From Oxalobacteraceae bacterium (lineage in GTDB: Bacteria; Pseudomonadota; Gammaproteobacteria; Burkholderiales; Burkholderiaceae_D), in NCBI GenBank assembly GCA_023259175.1, contig JAHFQV010000009.1:1-61280 (forward strand): a stretch of DNA of 61,280 nt, in the 5' to 3' direction. Both the position numbers and the translations under genes were made by a program. The notes below the pieces were generated by a model, which worked only from the letters and a program-made list of their open reading frames with translations, made no database searches and was not told where the DNA came from. Positions 8,862 through 17,384 of the stretch are shown piece by piece (position 1 is the stretch's first letter; every line of letters begins with the position of its first letter).

Positions 8862-9485
8862 ATGAGTCAGTTTTTTCATATTCACCCAGAAAATCCGCAG
8901 AGTCGTTTGATTAAACAAGCGGCGCAAATTATCGATCAAGGTGGGATTGTCGCTTTGCCGACCGATTCTTGTTATGCCTTGGTCTGTCATCTTGATGATA
9001 AAGACGCGGTGACACGTTTGCGCCGGATACGGGGCGTTGATGAAAAACATCATCTCACGCTTTTGTGTCGTGATTTGTCGGAAATTGCGCTCTATGCTAA
9101 GGTCGATAATCGTCAATTTCGTTTGCTCAAAACAGCGACCCCGGGACCCTTCACTTTTATTCTTGAAGCGACTAAAGAAGTGCCGCGTCGCTTAAGTCAT
9201 CCCTCTCGTAAAACCATAGGCTTGCGCGTGCCAGAAAATCGTATCGCGCACGCTTTATTGGAGGACTTAGGACAGGCTTTATTGGGTACCACCTTGATAT
9301 TGCCAGACGAAGTAGATGCCTTAAGTGACCCTGAAATAATTCGGGCTCGCTTGGAAAAACAAATTGATCTCGTGATTGATGGTGGCGCTTGTAGTCTTGT
9401 GCCTACCACCGTCATTGATATGACCGCTGCGGTGCCAGAATTATTAAGGCAGGGGCGCGGTGATGCGCGCTTGTTTGGTTTGTAG
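8862..9485 (+). CDS. YciO/TsaC/Sua5-family protein (threonylcarbamoyl-AMP synthase-like)
   Basis: This 207-residue YrdC-domain protein matches the length of E. coli YciO. GGIVALPTDSCYALVCHLDD and the R-rich IRGVDEKHHLTLLC segment correspond to the nucleotide/threonine pocket of the family. TsaC members make threonylcarbamoyl-AMP for t6A in tRNA; YciO members are related, and their role is less clear. The ATG at 8862 follows GGTGA and gives the family length. A GTG at 8784 would add 26 unrelated residues. The next gene is trpS, 43 bp downstream, so the two may be cotranscribed. Confidence 0.8.
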   Translation: MSQFFHIHPENPQSRLIKQAAQIIDQGGIVALPTDSCYALVCHLDDKDAVTRLRRIRGVDEKHHLTLLCRDLSEIALYAKVDNRQFRLLKTATPGPFTFILEATKEVPRRLSHPSRKTIGLRVPENRIAHALLEDLGQALLGTTLILPDEVDALSDPEIIRARLEKQIDLVIDGGACSLVPTTVIDMTAAVPELLRQGRGDARLFGL

Positions 9486-9528
9486 AGCTTGTTCGCTTTA
9501 CGAAAATTAAAATTTAGAGAAAGAGTTT

Positions 9529-10734
9529 ATGTATCCTGATCGCGTTGTTTCCGGTATGCGTCCTACAGGTGCGCTGCACTTGGGGCATTATCATGGGGCA
9601 CTTAAAAACTGGGTTAAGCTGCAGGCGGAGCTGCCTTGTTTGTTTTTTGTCGCCGATTGGCATGCATTGACAACGCACTATGATGATCCAAGTATTATTG
9701 AGGCGAGTACTTGGGATATGTTGGTCGATTGGTTGGCGGCGGGGGTTGATCCTTCGCAAGCAACCATTTTTATTCAATCACGCGTACCTGAGCATGCGGA
9801 GCTGCATTTGTTATTGTCGATGGCAACGCCTTTGGGTTGGCTAGAACGGGTTCCGACTTATAAAGACCAACAGGAAAAGTTGACGGATAAAGATTTGGCG
9901 ACCTATGGCTTTTTGGGTTACCCACTGTTGCAGGCGGCGGATGTTTTGATTTATCGGGCCAATTTGGTGCCGGTAGGCGATGATCAAGTGCCGCACGTGG
10001 AAATGATGCGGGAAGTGGCGCGACGTTTTAATCATTTGTACGGTAAGGAAAAAGGATTTGAGTTGAAAGCCCAAGATGCGGTGAAGAAGCTGGGCAGTAA
10101 GCGCGCAAAACTGTATCAAGAGTTGCGCACACAATTTCAAGAAAAGGGCGATGCTGATGCGCTCGAACAAGCCAAGGCGATGCTCGATGATGCGCAAAAT
10201 TTGAGCATGATCGATAGGGAGCGCTTATTTGGTTATCTGGAAGGTAGCCGTAAATTGATCTTAGTCGAGCCGCAAGCTAAACTCACTGACGCGTCGCGCT
10301 TGCCTGGTTTAGATGGACAGAAAATGTCCAAGAGTTACGGCAATGCGATTGCACTGCGCGAAGACAAAGAGAGTGTGACGAAGAAGTTGCGTACCATGCC
10401 CACCGACCCTGCGCGGATACGTCGCACTGATGTGGGGGATCCCGAGCGCTGTCCGGTTTGGAAATTGCACCAAGTTTATTCTTCTGTGGAAGTGAGGGAC
10501 TGGGTTGTGCAGGGCTGTAAGAGTGCAGGTATCGGCTGTATCGAATGCAAGCAGCCGGTCATTGATATGATCTTGCAAGAGCAAGAACCGATGCGGGAGC
10601 GAGCGCAAATTTATTTGGATGACCCTAGTTTGTTGCGGGCGATCGTGGCCGATGGCTGTGACAAGGCACGCAAGCTCGCCCACGAGACCATGCGTGACGT
10701 GCGCGAAGCGATGGGCTTGGCTTACGGCGACTAA
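9529..10734 (+). CDS. trpS: Tryptophan--tRNA ligase
   Basis: This class I aminoacyl-tRNA synthetase charges tRNA-Trp. It has the HIGH-type motif HLGH at residues 17-20 and KMSKS at about 265-269. The early GMRPTGALHLGHYHG region binds ATP. At 401 residues it is longer than the roughly 330-residue canonical enzyme; an extra charged segment lies at about 170-235, as seen in the longer TrpS forms of Burkholderiales. The start has the upstream GAGAAAGAG purine tract. Confidence 0.95.
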   Translation: MYPDRVVSGMRPTGALHLGHYHGALKNWVKLQAELPCLFFVADWHALTTHYDDPSIIEASTWDMLVDWLAAGVDPSQATIFIQSRVPEHAELHLLLSMATPLGWLERVPTYKDQQEKLTDKDLATYGFLGYPLLQAADVLIYRANLVPVGDDQVPHVEMMREVARRFNHLYGKEKGFELKAQDAVKKLGSKRAKLYQELRTQFQEKGDADALEQAKAMLDDAQNLSMIDRERLFGYLEGSRKLILVEPQAKLTDASRLPGLDGQKMSKSYGNAIALREDKESVTKKLRTMPTDPARIRRTDVGDPERCPVWKLHQVYSSVEVRDWVVQGCKSAGIGCIECKQPVIDMILQEQEPMRERAQIYLDDPSLLRAIVADGCDKARKLAHETMRDVREAMGLAYGD

Positions 10735-10994
10735 GCGCCGCGCTTCCCTAGAGCTGTCCAAGCTGGTGAGGTCTCTTGAACTGATACCCTTCGCATAGCT
10801 TGTCGCTACTAGCTTGTCCTTGCTGTTGGCGGCGCGGATTTTTGTTATATTCAGCGGCTTGATCGGGTCGCAAAGCAAACGATCTGAGACAAAAAACAGG
10901 GCGAGTAGAATCGAGTATTCAATCAGATTCACTCGCATCCCGCCTTGGCTTGGGCTACAATTGGGGTTTTACTTTTTCTTGCGCTAACATGACG

Positions 10995-11870
10995 ATGATA
11001 CAGGGTAGTTTGGTCGCGATTGTGACCCCCATGCACGCTGACGGTAGTCTCGATATTCCTTGTCTGCAAAAGCTGATTGATTGGCATATCGCTGAAGGGA
11101 CCGACGGCATTGTGATCGTTGGCACGACGGGTGAATCTCCGACGGTTAATGTCGAAGAGCATTGCGAGTTGATACGTATTGCGGTCGAACATACGCGAAA
11201 ACGCGTGCCCGTCATCGCCGGTTCTGGCGGGAATTCTACGGCTGAGGCTATTACCCTGACCAAATTTGCCAAGGAAGCCGGTGCGGATGCTTCTTTGCAA
11301 GTCGTTCCCTACTATAATCGCCCGACCCAAGAAGGTATGTATCAGCATTTCAAAAAGATTGCTGAATCGGTGGATATTCCCGTTATTTTGTACAATGTTC
11401 CGGGGCGCTCGGTTGCAGATATGTCCAATGAGACAGTGCTGCGTTTGGCAAGAGTTCCTGGCATTATCGGTATCAAAGAAGCCAGCGGAAATATTCCGCG
11501 TGATCTAGAGTTGTTGCGGGCAGTGCCGGAGAATTTTGCGGTGTATTCAGGTGACGATGCAACTGCCATGGTCTTAATGCTATGCGGTGGCAAAGGAAAT
11601 ATATCGGTAACCGCCAATGTGGCACCGCGGGCCATGCACGAATTGTGTGTTGCAGCCATGAAGGGCGAAGTGGCGAAAGCAGTGGAAATCAATAATCGTC
11701 TTTTGTCCGTGCACGCTAAGCTTTTTATTGAACCTAATCCTGTACCCGTCAAATGGGCTTTGTCTGAAATGGGCATGATACCGAGTGGACTTCGTTTGCC
11801 ATTGGTTAGCCTTTCTAGCGGATATCATGATATTGTTCGTTCCGCTCTTGTTGAGGCCGGACTGTTGTAG
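10995..11870 (+). CDS. dapA: 4-hydroxy-tetrahydrodipicolinate synthase
   Basis: This cytoplasmic TIM-barrel aldolase condenses pyruvate with aspartate semialdehyde in lysine and meso-diaminopimelate synthesis. The Schiff-base lysine (IGIKEASGN) falls at residue 161 from this start, the same number as in E. coli DapA. The LYNVPGR segment carries the catalytic tyrosine, and GTTGESPT is the substrate loop. An ATG two codons upstream at 10989 is equally possible; the in-frame extension to 10950 is not family-like. bamC follows, as in E. coli. Confidence 0.95.
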   Translation: MIQGSLVAIVTPMHADGSLDIPCLQKLIDWHIAEGTDGIVIVGTTGESPTVNVEEHCELIRIAVEHTRKRVPVIAGSGGNSTAEAITLTKFAKEAGADASLQVVPYYNRPTQEGMYQHFKKIAESVDIPVILYNVPGRSVADMSNETVLRLARVPGIIGIKEASGNIPRDLELLRAVPENFAVYSGDDATAMVLMLCGGKGNISVTANVAPRAMHELCVAAMKGEVAKAVEINNRLLSVHAKLFIEPNPVPVKWALSEMGMIPSGLRLPLVSLSSGYHDIVRSALVEAGLL

Positions 11871-11988
11871 GACCTCTTCGATACGAAGCGGTGTGTTCAA
11901 AGTGAAATAGTAAGCAAAGCTGGATACGAAAAGTAGCGTAGCTGGGCTCAGACAAAAATTAATTGTTCTCAATCGTAGGGATTTTCAA

Positions 11989-13155
11989 ATGGCAAAAAGC
12001 GTTGTTGCTAATAAAAAAATGGTTCGTGCTTTAGCTCTGGCTGGCGTAATCGGACTAACAGGTTGCTCTTACGTTGGAAACGTAGTTGAAACGAATCGTA
12101 TTGATTACAGAAGCGCAGCCAAAGCGAAAACGACTTCTCTGGAAGTGCCGCCCGATTTGACGCAAATTCGTCGCGATAGTCGTTTCTCCATTCCAGATGC
12201 AGATCAAGGCAGTGCCACAGCATTGACTTACGGCCAAAGAATTAATGGCGCTGGAAATACTTCTGCCACTGGCAGTGTTGCGGTGAGCCAGTTGAAAGAT
12301 ATGCGTATCTTGCGTGATGGAAGTCAACGTTATCTCTCTTTGAAAATGAATCCGGAAGCGCTCTGGCCTGTGCTTAGAGAGTTTTGGCAAGACGCTGGTT
12401 TCTTGATTAATGTCGAAAACGAAGCGACGGGCGTAATGGAAACGGATTGGGCTGAAAATCGCGCCAAAATTCCTCAAGACATGATACGTGCGACTATCGG
12501 TAAAGTGTTTGATTCGCTTTATTCCACAGGCGAGCGGGATAAATTCCGGACTCGTATCGAACGCGCTGCCGATGGTTCTATCGAAGTGTTTATCAGTCAT
12601 CGTGGTGCGCAGGAAGTTGTCACTGGTAGCCAACGCGATAATACGACATGGACTTCACGCGCAAATGATACTGGCCTTGAAGCCGAATTTTTATCTCGTT
12701 TGATGATGCGTTTAGGTTCCGATGAGGTCAAGGCGCGTGCCACCGTCGCTGGGGTAACGGCTGAGACTGCGCCACGTTCTAAATTGTTGATTGCAAATGA
12801 TTTGCCTTATCTCGAAACGGACGAAGGATTTGATCGCTCATGGCGTCGGGTTGGTTTGGCCTTAGATCGTATTGGTTTTACGATTGAAGATCGTGATCGT
12901 TCCAAGGGACTGTATTTCGTGCGTTACATCGATCAAGATATTGATGCGAAAACGAAAGGTGCTAGTGAAGGATTCTTCGCGAAACTGTTCTCTTGGGGTT
13001 CGGGCGAGGCGGCAAAAGACGGCCAGAAATATCGTATTTTGATTCGTGAAAATGGAGAGGTGAGTCACGTTACCGTTCACGGCGAAGATGGTAAAGTCGC
13101 AGGAACACCAGTGGCGAACAAGATACTTAAAGTCTTGAACGAGCAGCTCAAGTAA
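11989..13155 (+). CDS. bamC: Outer membrane assembly lipoprotein BamC (NlpB)
   Basis: This 388-residue lipoprotein has a signal peptide ending in a clear lipobox, LTGC, so cysteine about 26 would be lipidated. It belongs to the BAM complex that inserts beta-barrel proteins into the outer membrane. Two helix-grip domains follow a Thr/Pro/Asp-rich stretch that, in E. coli, contacts BamD (here LEVPPDLTQI). The start at 11989 follows GTAGGGA at good distance. Its position 118 bp after dapA reproduces the conserved dapA-bamC order. A strong terminator follows. Confidence 0.9.
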   Translation: MAKSVVANKKMVRALALAGVIGLTGCSYVGNVVETNRIDYRSAAKAKTTSLEVPPDLTQIRRDSRFSIPDADQGSATALTYGQRINGAGNTSATGSVAVSQLKDMRILRDGSQRYLSLKMNPEALWPVLREFWQDAGFLINVENEATGVMETDWAENRAKIPQDMIRATIGKVFDSLYSTGERDKFRTRIERAADGSIEVFISHRGAQEVVTGSQRDNTTWTSRANDTGLEAEFLSRLMMRLGSDEVKARATVAGVTAETAPRSKLLIANDLPYLETDEGFDRSWRRVGLALDRIGFTIEDRDRSKGLYFVRYIDQDIDAKTKGASEGFFAKLFSWGSGEAAKDGQKYRILIRENGEVSHVTVHGEDGKVAGTPVANKILKVLNEQLK

Positions 13156-13188
13156 ATGGGTAAATAGTCAAACTGGACTTGGCATAAA

Positions 13189-13212
13189 AAAACGGATCGT
13201 ATGATCCGTTTT
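13189..13212 (+). terminator. Rho-independent terminator after bamC
   Basis: ACGGATC and GATCCGT form a stem around a short loop, followed by eight T residues. Upstream A residues pair with the T run, so it may also work in reverse. Confidence 0.85.
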
Positions 13213-13253
13213 TTTTGTGCCTAAATTAAGCGAAACTTTAGGCGATTTCCCAT

Positions 13254-13287
13254 AAAAAAAGGCCGGTCAAAAGACCGACCTTTTTCT
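13254..13287 (-). terminator. Rho-independent terminator of the small lipoprotein gene
   Basis: Read on the minus strand, GGTCGGTC, a TTTT loop and GACCGGCC form an 8-bp stem with one U-G pair, followed by a seven-T run. It lies 12 bp after the lipoprotein stop codon. Confidence 0.85.
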
Positions 13288-13298
13288 AAAGTAAAAAA

Positions 13299-13532
13299 TT
13301 ACTTAGATGCAGATGCAGATGCTGCTGCAGGTGCTGGAGCTGCTTCAGCTGCTGGAGCAGAAGCTGGTGCTGCTGCAGGTGTTGCATCAGCTGCTGGAGC
13401 TACTGGAGCTGCTGCAGGTGCTGGTGCTGCTTCAACTGCTGGTGTAGATGCAGATGCTGGAGCTTCTGGCGCTTTGTTGCAAGCAACCAAAGCAACTGCC
13501 AACAAGGAAACGAGCAAAAGTGATTTTTTCAT
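13299..13532 (-). CDS. Small Ala/Pro-rich lipoprotein
   Basis: This 77-residue protein has a clean lipoprotein signal (MKKSLLLVSLLAVALVAC) with cysteine 18 as lipidation site. The mature part is almost wholly Ala, Pro, Ser, Glu and Thr (runs such as APAPAAAPVAPAAD) and ends in SASASK. It has no recognisable domain and is probably disordered, perhaps a spacer between outer membrane and peptidoglycan. Codon choice is GCT/GCA rich and repetitive. Its own terminator and an 18-bp palindrome upstream suggest an independently regulated monocistronic gene. Function unknown. Confidence 0.8.
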   Translation of the reverse strand: MKKSLLLVSLLAVALVACNKAPEAPASASTPAVEAAPAPAAAPVAPAADATPAAAPASAPAAEAAPAPAAASASASK

Positions 13533-13857
13533 GTTTTTACTTTCAATAAATGGTTCTAAAAAAACTACAATATTGCGATGAATAATTACCGGTAATTATC
13601 GCTCAATAGGTTAAGCCGTGGGCAGAAAATCTAAAAGACCTTGCAAATCCTACGTCACTTTCCTAACCGCGAATTATAATGATTTTTCTGTCAATCGAAT
13701 ATAGCTCTTTGCGTTTTTTTCCAAAAAAATGAACTAAAACCGCTTCTGAAGCCTCAATTTAGGGAAAAGTCGTTGTTTGTGAGTCAAAACGAGTCGGAAT
13801 GACGTGAAACGATGAGCGATTTCTTTCATCTTTTCATACGAACCTCACTGATGCTGC
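13533..13857. other. Intergenic region with 18-bp perfect palindrome
   Basis: These 325 bases contain no convincing gene. The upstream region of the small lipoprotein (minus strand) carries the palindrome listed separately. A TATAAT at 13675-13680 has no convincing -35 partner in either direction. The rest shows nothing clear. Confidence 0.5.
13582..13599. promoter_or_regulatory. 18-bp perfect palindrome (candidate operator)
   Basis: ATAATTACCGGTAATTAT is a perfect palindrome centred 59 bp before the lipoprotein start codon. Its size and symmetry suit a dimeric repressor of the TetR or MarR kind. No such regulator gene is adjacent. Confidence 0.55.
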
Positions 13858-15015
13858 TTATTTTTTTGCGGTGCTCGATTTTTTCATAAGTTCTAACCAG
13901 CCATCTTCATACCAAATGCAAAAAGCCTCTAAAACATCATCTGAGGCCTCGCTGAGCTCCTGTGCATTTAAGCTACGTTGATTGGCGAGCAAGCCTAAGC
14001 TCGTTTTATCGCGTTTGCCAACGGTAAAGGACTCGCCATTAATGAAAACATGTTTTCCTTGGTAAAGCATTTGTGTTTTTAAGGAAAGTCGCACCCCATT
14101 GCTGAGTGCTTTTTCGATGAATTGTTCCGGTACTAAGGCGCGCTTGGGCGCTTCGAAAAAAACACTGGCCTTGGGTTCGGTCAGGTATTCCCCAATAAAA
14201 ATTTCGATGTCTTCTCGACTAAATGTGATTTTTTCGAGTTCGTCGGCGATGGTGTCCATCATCTGGGCGCTGATTTCCGCTGGGTGCTTCGATGCTTTTA
14301 AATCGGGGTCCGCATAGCGTCCAGGCAATTCGATAGAATCCGCCATAAACTGCATTAAGCTTTCTCCCATCTCTTGATAGGAGGGGGAGCGAAAGCCTAT
14401 CGAGTAGGTCATGCATTCGCCCAAGGCCACGCCGTCGTGGGCGTAATGCGGCGGCAAGTACAACATGTCTCCCGGTTCGAGAATGAATTCCTGTTCGCAT
14501 TGAAAATTGCTGAGGATTTTAAGTGGCATGCCTTCGATTAAAGAAAGATCCGTTTGGGCGCTGATTTGCCAACGACGTTGACCATGCGCCTGCAATAAAA
14601 ATACGTCGTAAGAGTCAAAATGGGGGCCAACGCCACCGCCTTCACGCGCATAACTGATCATCAAATCGTCTAATCTCGCGTCGGGTGCGAACCGGAATTC
14701 CCTTAGCAAAGCATCCGCAGCGGGGTCATGTAAATTCACGCCTTGTACTAACATCGTCCAATCTTTTTTTTCTTTTTGCGGTAGGGTCTTGAGCGGCCCA
14801 TTTTTCATTTCCCAATGTTGTTTGAAATAGGTAATCAAGCGTGACTCAACATCGTCGCGTGAGGCCAAAGCAAATAAGGCTTCGATCGACAGTAGGGGCT
14901 TGAAGTTGGGAATGGCTTGGCGTATCAGTAGCGGCTTTTTTTGCCAGTATTCGGCAAAAAATTGCTCAGCACTGAGTCCCGCGAGTAGCGTGAGGGCTTG
15001 GTTGTTTTTTTTCAT
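13858..15015 (-). CDS. roxA: JmjC/cupin ribosomal protein arginine hydroxylase (RoxA/YcfD-type)
   Basis: This is a 385-residue Fe(II)/2-oxoglutarate dioxygenase. The metal triad is visible as HFDSYD and a distal histidine in LPPHYAHDG within the JmjC barrel, and a C-terminal winged-helix-like dimer region follows. E. coli YcfD hydroxylates an arginine of ribosomal protein L16. The N-terminal YWQKKPLLIRQAIPNF is characteristic of this group. It is transcribed alone, divergent from slyD. The L16 target is inferred from the family. Confidence 0.85.
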   Translation of the reverse strand: MKKNNQALTLLAGLSAEQFFAEYWQKKPLLIRQAIPNFKPLLSIEALFALASRDDVESRLITYFKQHWEMKNGPLKTLPQKEKKDWTMLVQGVNLHDPAADALLREFRFAPDARLDDLMISYAREGGGVGPHFDSYDVFLLQAHGQRRWQISAQTDLSLIEGMPLKILSNFQCEQEFILEPGDMLYLPPHYAHDGVALGECMTYSIGFRSPSYQEMGESLMQFMADSIELPGRYADPDLKASKHPAEISAQMMDTIADELEKITFSREDIEIFIGEYLTEPKASVFFEAPKRALVPEQFIEKALSNGVRLSLKTQMLYQGKHVFINGESFTVGKRDKTSLGLLANQRSLNAQELSEASDDVLEAFCIWYEDGWLELMKKSSTAKK

Positions 15016-15073
15016 GGAATTTTAAGTGTGAATTGGTCTGTGGGATAAATTATAGCGCGACGCTCGAGGAAGG

Positions 15074-15079
15074 TATAAT
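15074..15079 (+). promoter_or_regulatory. Probable -10 box of slyD
   Basis: A perfect TATAAT lies 44 bp before the slyD start codon. The -35 region (TATAGC at 17 bp) is weak. Confidence 0.4.
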
Positions 15080-15122
15080 GTCGCATCGAGATCAAGAGAG
15101 TTGAAATTTTTAAGGAAATAGT

Positions 15123-15668
15123 ATGAAGATTGCTAAAAATACCGTAGTTACGGTGGCCTACAAATTATCGGATGCTCAAGATAATTTAATTGAAGATGGG
15201 CAGGAGCCGATGGTGTATCTGCATGGCGGTTATGAAAACACCTTACCTAAAATCGAAGAAGCACTCGAGGGAAAAGAGACCGGTTTTCAGGACGTGATTC
15301 AAGTTGAACCGGAAGATGCTTTTGGTGAATACGATGCGGAATTGGTCAAAATGGAAGACCGTGATCGTTTGCCAGCGCCAATTGAAGTCGGAATGCAGTT
15401 TGAAGGCACGCCTGAGGACAATGAGGACGGCGACTCTATCATTTTCACCGTCACGGAAGTGGTCGAAGATAAGGTTGTTTTAGATGGTAATCATCCTTTG
15501 GCCGGCATTGCTTTGCGTTTTACGCTACACGTGCTCAATGTGAGAGACGCGACTGCCGAAGAAATCGCCCATGGTCACGTACACGGCGAACACGGCCATG
15601 ATCACGATGGCGATGATGATGGTGATGAAGACGAAGACGGTGAGTTTCGTACCGTGCATTTGCACTAA
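15123..15668 (+). CDS. slyD: FKBP-type peptidyl-prolyl isomerase SlyD
   Basis: This 181-residue cytoplasmic chaperone/prolyl isomerase has an N-terminal half FKBP domain, the inserted-in-flap chaperone domain, and VVLDGNHPLAGIALRF, which is diagnostic of SlyD. The C-terminus is rich in His and Asp (HGHVHGEHGHDHDG and more), consistent with nickel or other metal binding. Homologues assist folding and nickel delivery to hydrogenase or urease. The start follows AAGGAAATAGT. Confidence 0.9.
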   Translation: MKIAKNTVVTVAYKLSDAQDNLIEDGQEPMVYLHGGYENTLPKIEEALEGKETGFQDVIQVEPEDAFGEYDAELVKMEDRDRLPAPIEVGMQFEGTPEDNEDGDSIIFTVTEVVEDKVVLDGNHPLAGIALRFTLHVLNVRDATAEEIAHGHVHGEHGHDHDGDDDGDEDEDGEFRTVHLH

Positions 15669-15804
15669 ATCGCATATCGAAAAAAAGCGCGACCATCACC
15701 TTGGCTGCGCGGCAGCTAGGATTCTCAGTTGATTTTTTTGCGATCAACATCGAAGCCTAATCGTTGTGGTAAAAAACTTTCTCGCATTTTTCTTGAGAGT
15801 AGAG

Positions 15805-16215
15805 ATGATTATGACCAGTCAAGATTCAGAATCCAATACCAGTGAATTTAAAAGCAAAGGCGGTATCAAACGTATTTGGAAAGCGATAGCTTACTCGCTA
15901 GAAGGCCTACAAACCGCATTCCGATTTGAACACGCTTTTCGGCAGGAATTGGTGATGGTTGTGATTGGTTTTGTTGTTGTGCTGGTCTTGCCTTTGTCGA
16001 TTTTTGAGCGTCTGTTAATGACTGCGGTTTTAGTGCAAGTGCTGGTGGTGGAATTAATCAATTCCGCAATTGAGGCCGTGGTTGATCGTGTTTCATTGGA
16101 GCGTCATCCTTTGTCAAAAAATGCAAAAGATTTCGGTAGCGCTGCGGTTTTATTGACCGTGTTGATTGCAATTGTCACCTGGGCTGTCATTCTGTGGAAT
16201 CGATTTTATTATTGA
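15805..16215 (+). CDS. dgkA: Diacylglycerol kinase
   Basis: This 136-residue inner-membrane enzyme recycles diacylglycerol to phosphatidic acid. It has an amphipathic N-terminal helix (AIAYSLEGLQTAFRFEHAFRQE) and three membrane segments. The ELINSAIEAVVDRV motif holds the catalytic glutamates. It is slightly longer than E. coli DgkA (122 residues) owing to a polar N-terminal extension. The start could also be the ATG at 15811. The preceding in-frame GTG at 15766 is less likely. Confidence 0.9.
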   Translation: MIMTSQDSESNTSEFKSKGGIKRIWKAIAYSLEGLQTAFRFEHAFRQELVMVVIGFVVVLVLPLSIFERLLMTAVLVQVLVVELINSAIEAVVDRVSLERHPLSKNAKDFGSAAVLLTVLIAIVTWAVILWNRFYY

Positions 16216-16276
16216 GATGTGCACCGATAGTGCGGCAACACGTTATTCGGGAGAGGGAAATTTTTGAGAGGCGCGT

Positions 16277-17296
16277 ATGTTGTGTAAGAATGGCTTGAAA
16301 CGAATCGGTGTTTTGTGTTTTTTGATGCTCGGTTTATTTGGACTCAATAGTTTTGCGAACGCTCATCGCGATGAGGGGCAGTACCAGATTGTCGAGGCGC
16401 GTTATGGTACCTTGGAGCGTAATGTCGATGTCACTGAACAATTAAAGGATTTGGCGAAACGCGACATTCGGTTTCGGATGGGTAACGAGAGTTTTGGTAT
16501 TGATCCACACCCAAATCACGTAAAATTTTTACGTATTTTTGCGCGTGATGGGCGTGGTGGGACGCGCAGTTTTGAGTATGCCGAGGGTAGTATCGTTGAC
16601 GGTTCCTTGTTTAAAGCTTGGGGCTCAGACGAGTGGGAGCATCGTGGACATCATGAAGGCGCTTGGGATGGGCGGGAGCATGCCGATCGTGGCGATAGGA
16701 ATGAGCGTGACGCGGGTGAGTATCAGATCGTGCAAGCAAGATACGGAACCTCACAGCGTAATGCTGATGTGACTGAACGTTTAAAACAATTGGCGCGTGC
16801 CGATCGTGTTTTTCAGATGAATAATGATAGCTTCGGTATCGATCCACACCCAAATCATGTGAAAACCCTGCGTATTTTTGCACGTGACTCTGAAGGTCAA
16901 ATGCGCACCTTTGAGTACGCAGAGGGCGAGCTCTTGGACGGTGCATTGTTTAAATCTTGGCAGACCGGAGATTGGGCCACCAATGAACCTTATCGCGGTG
17001 GATGGGGGGTGTTGCGCAAGATGTTTCGCGCCGAGGAAGTGGCACAACAACAGAGCGTGAATTCTCTCGAAATTATTAGCGCGGAATACGGTGCTGCTGG
17101 GGTCAAAGTTGACGTTCTTCCTTATCTGCAAATGCGAGTGCGTGCGGGCAGTTTGAGTATGCACGTTGATAATGCAAGCTTGGGAAATTTTGATCCCGTT
17201 CCAGGCCGCGTAAAGGTGCTAAGAATTCGTTATTTGTTGAACGGCGGCTCTGTGCAACAGTTGAGGATTAAGGAAAACGATTGGTTGCATTTGTAG
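16277..17296 (+). CDS. Secreted protein with three DUF3395-like repeats
   Basis: This 339-residue protein has a signal peptide ending near FANA-HRDEG. Three copies of one domain of about 75 residues follow (about residues 35-115, 150-225 and 260-339). Each carries I..A.YG, then DV...L, a hydrophobic strand, a (I/F)DP.P(N/G).VK.LRI motif and an E/G-rich end. This pattern resembles DUF3395, best known from the C-terminus of eukaryotic DNAJC11. Here it occurs in an exported protein without a J-domain. The first two copies are the most alike, and they are joined by a His/Asp/Arg-rich linker. Role unknown. Confidence 0.65.
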   Translation: MLCKNGLKRIGVLCFLMLGLFGLNSFANAHRDEGQYQIVEARYGTLERNVDVTEQLKDLAKRDIRFRMGNESFGIDPHPNHVKFLRIFARDGRGGTRSFEYAEGSIVDGSLFKAWGSDEWEHRGHHEGAWDGREHADRGDRNERDAGEYQIVQARYGTSQRNADVTERLKQLARADRVFQMNNDSFGIDPHPNHVKTLRIFARDSEGQMRTFEYAEGELLDGALFKSWQTGDWATNEPYRGGWGVLRKMFRAEEVAQQQSVNSLEIISAEYGAAGVKVDVLPYLQMRVRAGSLSMHVDNASLGNFDPVPGRVKVLRIRYLLNGGSVQQLRIKENDWLHL

Positions 17297-17327
17297 TCGC
17301 CTTAGCCTTCTTTGTTTTTCCTCGATA

Positions 17328-17384
17328 AAAACACTGAGATCAATTTCTTTGCTTATTCTTGATCGGTAATTAACTCAGTGTTTT
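17328..17384. terminator. Bidirectional hairpin between convergent genes
   Basis: AAAACACTGAG at 17328-17338 pairs with CTCAGTGTTTT at 17374-17384, and the inner GATCAA pairs with TTGATC. A and T tracts flank the stem, so it can end transcription from both sides. The right arm includes the last codons of the aminotransferase-fold gene. Confidence 0.7.

Noticed and set aside
10735-10994. dapA N-terminal extension from 10950
   Set aside because: The extra residues have no DapA counterpart. Counting from 10995 puts the catalytic lysine at 161, as in E. coli.
13675-13680. TATAAT as a promoter
   Set aside because: No -35 box at 15-19 bp in either direction, and no gene starts where a transcript would lead.
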